NCBI GenBank assembly: GCA_017628595.1
Contig: JAGBYV010000255.1
Location: forward strand, 1 to 10,655
Direction: 5' to 3'
DNA: 10,655 nucleotides
Origin: Alistipes sp.
GTDB lineage: Bacteria > Bacteroidota > Bacteroidia > Bacteroidales > Rikenellaceae
The translations under genes and the position numbers were made by a program. The notes under the pieces are model-generated. The model was not told where the DNA came from, did no database searches, and saw only the letters and a program-made list of their open reading frames with translations. Shown here piece by piece: positions 8,501-10,655 of this stretch. Within the stretch, counting starts at the first letter, position 1. Each line of letters begins with the position of its first letter.

Positions 8501-8813
8501 GGTGTATAAATATTATACATATATGCCCCGTGAGGATAGTGTGAATGATGGTACGATGACCATTGCCGATGTGGCGCAGTATAAGCCCAACGTGTGGGGT
8601 CTGTATGATATGCACGGCAATGTGGCGGAGTTTACCCGTTCGACCTATGCCCCCTACCCCTACAAGGGCGAGCCTGCGGAGGGCAAGGATAAGGTTGTGC
8701 GTGGCGGTGCATGGGATGTGCGCCCGAAGAATTCGACGGCTTACGCCCGTAAGTCGTATCTTGCTTGGCAGCCGGGTAATAACGTAGGTTTCCGAGTGGT
8801 AATTGAGGAGTAA
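5538..8813 (+). CDS. Secreted HzsA-like multidomain protein with two CXXCH haem sites and a C-terminal FGE/sulfatase-modifying-factor-like domain
   Basis: This 1091-residue exported protein starts with a clean signal peptide (cleavage after AWA, residue 19). An N-terminal helical part carries NPLLDNAKIIVGRY (about 94-107), a text typical of hydrazine-synthase-alpha-related proteins. A propeller-like region (about 170-435) and an HzsA-type middle region (about 465-560) follow. Then come two haem sites, CVGCH (569-573) and CIACH (619-623), the second in a PSCyt-like context (FDLEVQPILDRNCIACHNADG). Residues about 826-1090 are a formylglycine-generating-enzyme-type domain: MTLVRIPAGTFIMG, SETEVTNEQY, LPTEAQWEWACRAG, DMHGNVAEF (GNVAE at 1027-1031), RGGAW (1055-1059) and GFR (1084-1086). 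The paired cysteines of true FGE after RGG are absent, so formylglycine formation is unlikely. HzsA relatives occur outside anammox bacteria, so hydrazine synthesis should not be assumed. It is probably a periplasmic or surface oxidoreductase with an unknown substrate, possibly a partner of the operon's other cytochrome. Confidence 0.85.
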   Translation: MKLRIFILLALIGATSAWADPTPRQVEAMRTEAEMTYFSVESVRKAYNDFCKTAGYDKARYGALVAELEKACAPGSGVSDERKIALKREILLSNPLLDNAKIIVGRYRIGEKAREVMAPSLGTQNNNWSNQSSAARKGFDAEIAELSNLRGEVESRTIYKPKHSTAVTDMLLHWDGERILFTAADENERWGVYEVKRDGSNMHKVIKSEEPDLEFFDGAYMPSGRIIAMSNIGYQGVPCVNGSDPVGNMIAYEPSTGEMRRMTFDQDANWHPRVMNNGRLMYVRWEYTDLTHYYSRFVMHANPDGTETKALYGSGGWFPNSIFDVQPLPGGNNTFVGIISGHHGVARSGRLILFDPSMGRKETKGMIQEMPFSQREIVPIIKDELVDGVWPQFVKPYPVSDKYFLVSAKLTPESLWGIYLVDIYDNMTLLAEFEGEGLINPIIVNKRPTPPIIPDRIKPQEKEATVFIQDIYQGEGLPGVPVGTVKKLRVFAYEYTYVNSESDHIAQGIQSGWDIKRNLGEVDVEPDGSAMFKIPANTPVSFQPLDEEGRAIQWMRSWVTGMPGEVLSCVGCHEDQNSLPMPKRVMASTKAPAALQTPEGGVRSFTFDLEVQPILDRNCIACHNADGAKPDFRGIKVVEKDDDKAGSYSTPSHRAESGRLDLTLSYLNIHPYVNRQGPEADIYVMKPYEYHASTSELVRILKAGHHGVELTDKEWRTLYTWIDFNAPHHGRFVYNKVWYSPYDQYERRIELANKYGNGAGVEWKRELEEYEQWLKAHPQPAAVRKEVKEPNYKDVKSKRFPFTEAEALEMAKRYGTDRRTIELADGVKMTLVRIPAGTFIMGNNNRGLDNAPASVVKIDRPFWMSETEVTNEQYNTVDPSHDSRFTAQFWKDHVGPGYAANRPSQPVTRISWNEAMEFCRVVSERVGAKVTLPTEAQWEWACRAGSDTDFWYGDLNSDFAAQENLADQSLRKMAVSGVDPQPVAEDNWVYKYYTYMPREDSVNDGTMTIADVAQYKPNVWGLYDMHGNVAEFTRSTYAPYPYKGEPAEGKDKVVRGGAWDVRPKNSTAYARKSYLAWQPGNNVGFRVVIEE

Positions 8814-8834
8814 ACTAACCAAATTAATAGAACT

Positions 8835-9917
8835 ATGAGAAAGATTTTATTTGCCGCAATGGCTTTGCTGGTGAGTGTGAGTGCAAATGCTCAGTTCCAG
8901 CGTACGCCCACACCCAATGACAAACTGGTGTCGGTAGAGACAGCGAAAGATGGTAGCGTGACATTCCGTATCTATGCTCCCAATGCAAAACAGGTAGGCC
9001 TCTCGGGCGATATTGGTGCTCGTGGTCTTACATTTACAAAGTCAGACGATGGCGTGTGGAGCGCAACACTGCCTAATGTAACTCCTGGTGCATTCCGTTA
9101 TACATTCGTAGTGGATGGTATTACGGTGTTTGATCCCAAGTATTCTCGTTTGGGTGAGATTCGTCCCGTAGTGGAGATTTTGCCTCAGGATCAGGATGCT
9201 TTCTGGGCGATGAAGGACGTGCCTCACGGTGCTGTGGCTCAGGTTTATTACAAGTCATCAACGATGGGCACAACACGACGTATGCATGTGTGGACACCTG
9301 CGGGTTACAACGCTTCTGTAGATAAGTTGCCTGTGCTGTATCTGATTCACGGTGGTGGTGATAACGACGCCTCTTGGCCCGGCGTAGGTCGTGCTGGTCA
9401 GATTCTGGATAATCTGTTGGCAGAGGGTAAGATGGTGCCTATGGTGGTTGTAATGCCCGATGGTAGCATCTCTACTGACAAGTTCCCCGATGAGCTTACC
9501 AAGGATATTATCCCCTTCGTTGAAAAGAATTACCGCGTGAAGACCGACTCTGCAAACCGTGCTCTGGCAGGTTTGTCGATGGGTGGTTTGGAGACTTTGG
9601 ATTCATTTATGGCTCACCCCGATATGTTCGGTTATATCAACGTGATGAGTTCGGGTTGGTTCACCAACAACAAGGAGATGTACGAGAAGGGCGAGGCACG
9701 CCTTAAGGAGATCGCTGCAACGCTGAACAAAACTGCCAAGCTGCTTATCTTCACTCAGGGTGGCGAGGAGGATATCGCCTACGCTAACGGCAAGGCTATG
9801 CTGGAGGTGTTCAAGAAGTGCGGTATCAAGTTCGAGTACAGCGAGATGCCTGGTGGCCACACTTGGCACGTATGGCGTCACGACTTGCACAACCTGGCTC
9901 CCAGATTGTTCAAGTAG
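8835..9917 (+). CDS. Secreted esterase, CE1 / esterase-D (feruloyl or enterochelin esterase-like) with N-terminal E-set domain
   Basis: This 360-residue exported hydrolase has a signal peptide MRKILFAAMALLVSVSANA (cleavage after residue 19). Residues about 35-115 form a glycogen-binding/E-set-like beta domain (VTFRIYAPNAKQVGLSGDI, then GVWSATLPNVTPGAFRYTFVVDG). Residues about 125-358 are an alpha/beta hydrolase of the esterase PF00756 type. The oxyanion text LIHGGGDNDASW has HGGG at 172-175, the nucleophile is S248 in GLSMGG, and H342 in GGHTWHVWR is the likely catalytic histidine; the acid is probably one of E311-D313 in GGEEDIA. Many Bacteroidetes relatives sit in xylan loci and remove hydroxycinnamoyl or acetyl groups, but no glycan genes are seen here. 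As last gene of the operon, 21 bp after the HzsA-like gene and just before a terminator, it may release an aromatic or other acyl ester used by the system. The exact substrate is unknown. Confidence 0.88.
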   Translation: MRKILFAAMALLVSVSANAQFQRTPTPNDKLVSVETAKDGSVTFRIYAPNAKQVGLSGDIGARGLTFTKSDDGVWSATLPNVTPGAFRYTFVVDGITVFDPKYSRLGEIRPVVEILPQDQDAFWAMKDVPHGAVAQVYYKSSTMGTTRRMHVWTPAGYNASVDKLPVLYLIHGGGDNDASWPGVGRAGQILDNLLAEGKMVPMVVVMPDGSISTDKFPDELTKDIIPFVEKNYRVKTDSANRALAGLSMGGLETLDSFMAHPDMFGYINVMSSGWFTNNKEMYEKGEARLKEIAATLNKTAKLLIFTQGGEEDIAYANGKAMLEVFKKCGIKFEYSEMPGGHTWHVWRHDLHNLAPRLFK

Positions 9918-9938
9918 CAGTTTGTCGAACGTAATATT

Positions 9939-9972
9939 ATGGCGTATGGGTTATCCCGTGCGCCATTTTTTT
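9939..9972 (+). terminator. Rho-independent terminator of the four-gene operon
   Basis: Bases 9939-9950 pair with 9955-9966 in an uninterrupted 12-bp stem (two G-U pairs) around the loop TTAT, directly followed by a run of T up to 9972. It begins 21 bp after the esterase stop, a classic position. The T-tract overlaps the -33 box of the next promoter. Confidence 0.85.
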
Positions 9973-10000
9973 GTATTTGAGAATTTTATCCATATCTTTG
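9970..10000 (+). promoter_or_regulatory. Promoter of the CAT-family gene
   Basis: TTTG (9970-9973), 19 bp, then TATCTTTG (9993-10000): an exact Bacteroidetes-type promoter. Transcription would start near 10007 and leave a leader of about 20 nt before the ATG at 10028. The -33 box is built from the last bases of the upstream terminator's T-tract, so the two elements are fused. The gene is therefore a unit of its own. Confidence 0.8.
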
Positions 10001-10027
10001 CCGCCCTTAATTTAAATTTATTGCCCT

Positions 10028-10651
10028 ATGAAAGAGATTGATCCCAAACAGACAAGCCGTGCATATGCCTTCGAGATGTGGATGCAGGCACCTATGCCGA
10101 TGGTGACTTTTTTTAAGACACTGAATGTGTCACGCCTTGTGAAGATAAGTCGCAGGAAGGGCTTGAAATTCAATATGCTTATGTGCTACTGCATTGCTCG
10201 TGCGGCAAGCCGTGTGAAGGAGTTTTATTTGTTGCCCGTGGGTGAAAAGCTGATGCAGTACGATACCATTGCCGTGAATACCATTGTGGCAAATAGTCAG
10301 GGTGAGGTTAGTTCGTGCGATATGCCCTACTGTGATGATTTGCAGCAGTTCAACGCCGATTATCTGCGTCTTGCGCGACAAGTGGCAGATTCGTGTCAGG
10401 ATTATGACCTTTCGCAGAAGAGTATGGTTATCGGTACCTCGGCACTTGCAAAGTATGAGATTGATGGCGCTGTTGGAATGTATAGCGGAGTGTTTAATAA
10501 CCCATTCCTTATTTGGGGAAAATATCGTCGCTCGTGGTTCAAGACTTCACTCGTGCTGTCGTTTCAGTTTCACCACACGCAGATGGATGGCGCACATGCG
10601 GCACACTTTCTCGATCTGTTGCAGCAGGAGATTGGTGCGCTTAAGATATAA
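10028..10651 (+). CDS. Chloramphenicol acetyltransferase family protein (CatA-type acyltransferase)
   Basis: This 207-residue cytoplasmic protein matches the CatA fold family, whose trimeric members move an acetyl group from acetyl-CoA to a hydroxyl. The hallmark HHxxxDG motif is present as FHHTQMDG: H183 should be the catalytic base and D187 the structural aspartate, which in CAT pairs with an arginine near the N-terminus (R11 here is a candidate). The text NPFLIWGKYR near residue 160 and the N-terminal SRAYAFEMWMQAPMPMVTFF also fit the family; typical CATs are about 210-220 residues. It has its own consensus promoter and is separated from the esterase operon by a strong terminator. No mobile element or other resistance gene is next to it, so it may be a chromosomal family member with another acceptor. 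Whether it acetylates chloramphenicol cannot be told from sequence. Confidence 0.85.
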   Translation: MKEIDPKQTSRAYAFEMWMQAPMPMVTFFKTLNVSRLVKISRRKGLKFNMLMCYCIARAASRVKEFYLLPVGEKLMQYDTIAVNTIVANSQGEVSSCDMPYCDDLQQFNADYLRLARQVADSCQDYDLSQKSMVIGTSALAKYEIDGAVGMYSGVFNNPFLIWGKYRRSWFKTSLVLSFQFHHTQMDGAHAAHFLDLLQQEIGALKI

Positions 10652-10655
10652 TTAC

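Noticed and set aside
5538..8813. Anammox-type hydrazine synthase
   Set aside because: Only the HzsA-like part is present. No HzsB/HzsC subunits or hydrazine dehydrogenase appear, and HzsA relatives are known outside anammox bacteria.
1..10655. tRNA or rRNA genes, CRISPR arrays, insertion sequences, attachment sites
   Set aside because: None was seen. The gaps are too short or lack the needed repeats, and no transposase or integrase is encoded.

Overview
The window looks like chromosome from a Bacteroidales bacterium, probably an anaerobic gut-type member. The evidence is Bacteroidetes-style promoters (a TTTG-like -33 box, 19-20 bp, then TAnnTTTG), an absence of clear Shine-Dalgarno sequences at most starts, a PotA protein that reads like Bacteroides PotA throughout, and a porin of the OprO/OprP type common in this phylum. 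The genus cannot be fixed from the sequence. Coding density is high and all gene calls are intact, except the first, which runs off the left edge.

Layout. Positions 1-2184 on the minus strand hold an outer-membrane porin followed 42 bp later by potA, the ATPase of a spermidine/putrescine importer; the rest of the pot operon lies beyond the left edge. A divergent, AT-rich control region (about 2185-2641) carries one good plus-strand promoter, two candidate minus-strand promoters and a GC-rich hairpin in the predicted 5' leader of the rightward operon. Positions 2642-9917 hold four tightly spaced plus-strand genes (gaps of 8, 20 and 21 bp): a secreted beta-propeller/diheme cytochrome c protein, a cytoplasmic chorismatase-like (FkbO/Hyg5/XanB2-type) protein, a very large secreted protein that joins a hydrazine-synthase-alpha-like part with two CXXCH sites to a formylglycine-generating-enzyme-like domain, and a secreted CE1/esterase-D-type esterase. 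A 12-bp stem with a T-tract ends this operon. Positions 9970-10651 are a separate unit: a consensus promoter whose -33 box overlaps the terminator T-tract, and a CatA-type acetyltransferase-family gene.

How the genes might work together. The four-gene operon is the interesting part. It places two exported two-haem proteins, an exported hydrolase and a cytoplasmic enzyme of chorismate-derived aromatic acid metabolism under what looks like one promoter. I recognise the families but no named pathway that combines them. A periplasmic or surface redox system acting on, or supplied with, a small aromatic compound is a reasonable inference, not something the sequence proves. The porin-potA pair suggests that an outer-membrane channel is co-expressed with polyamine uptake.
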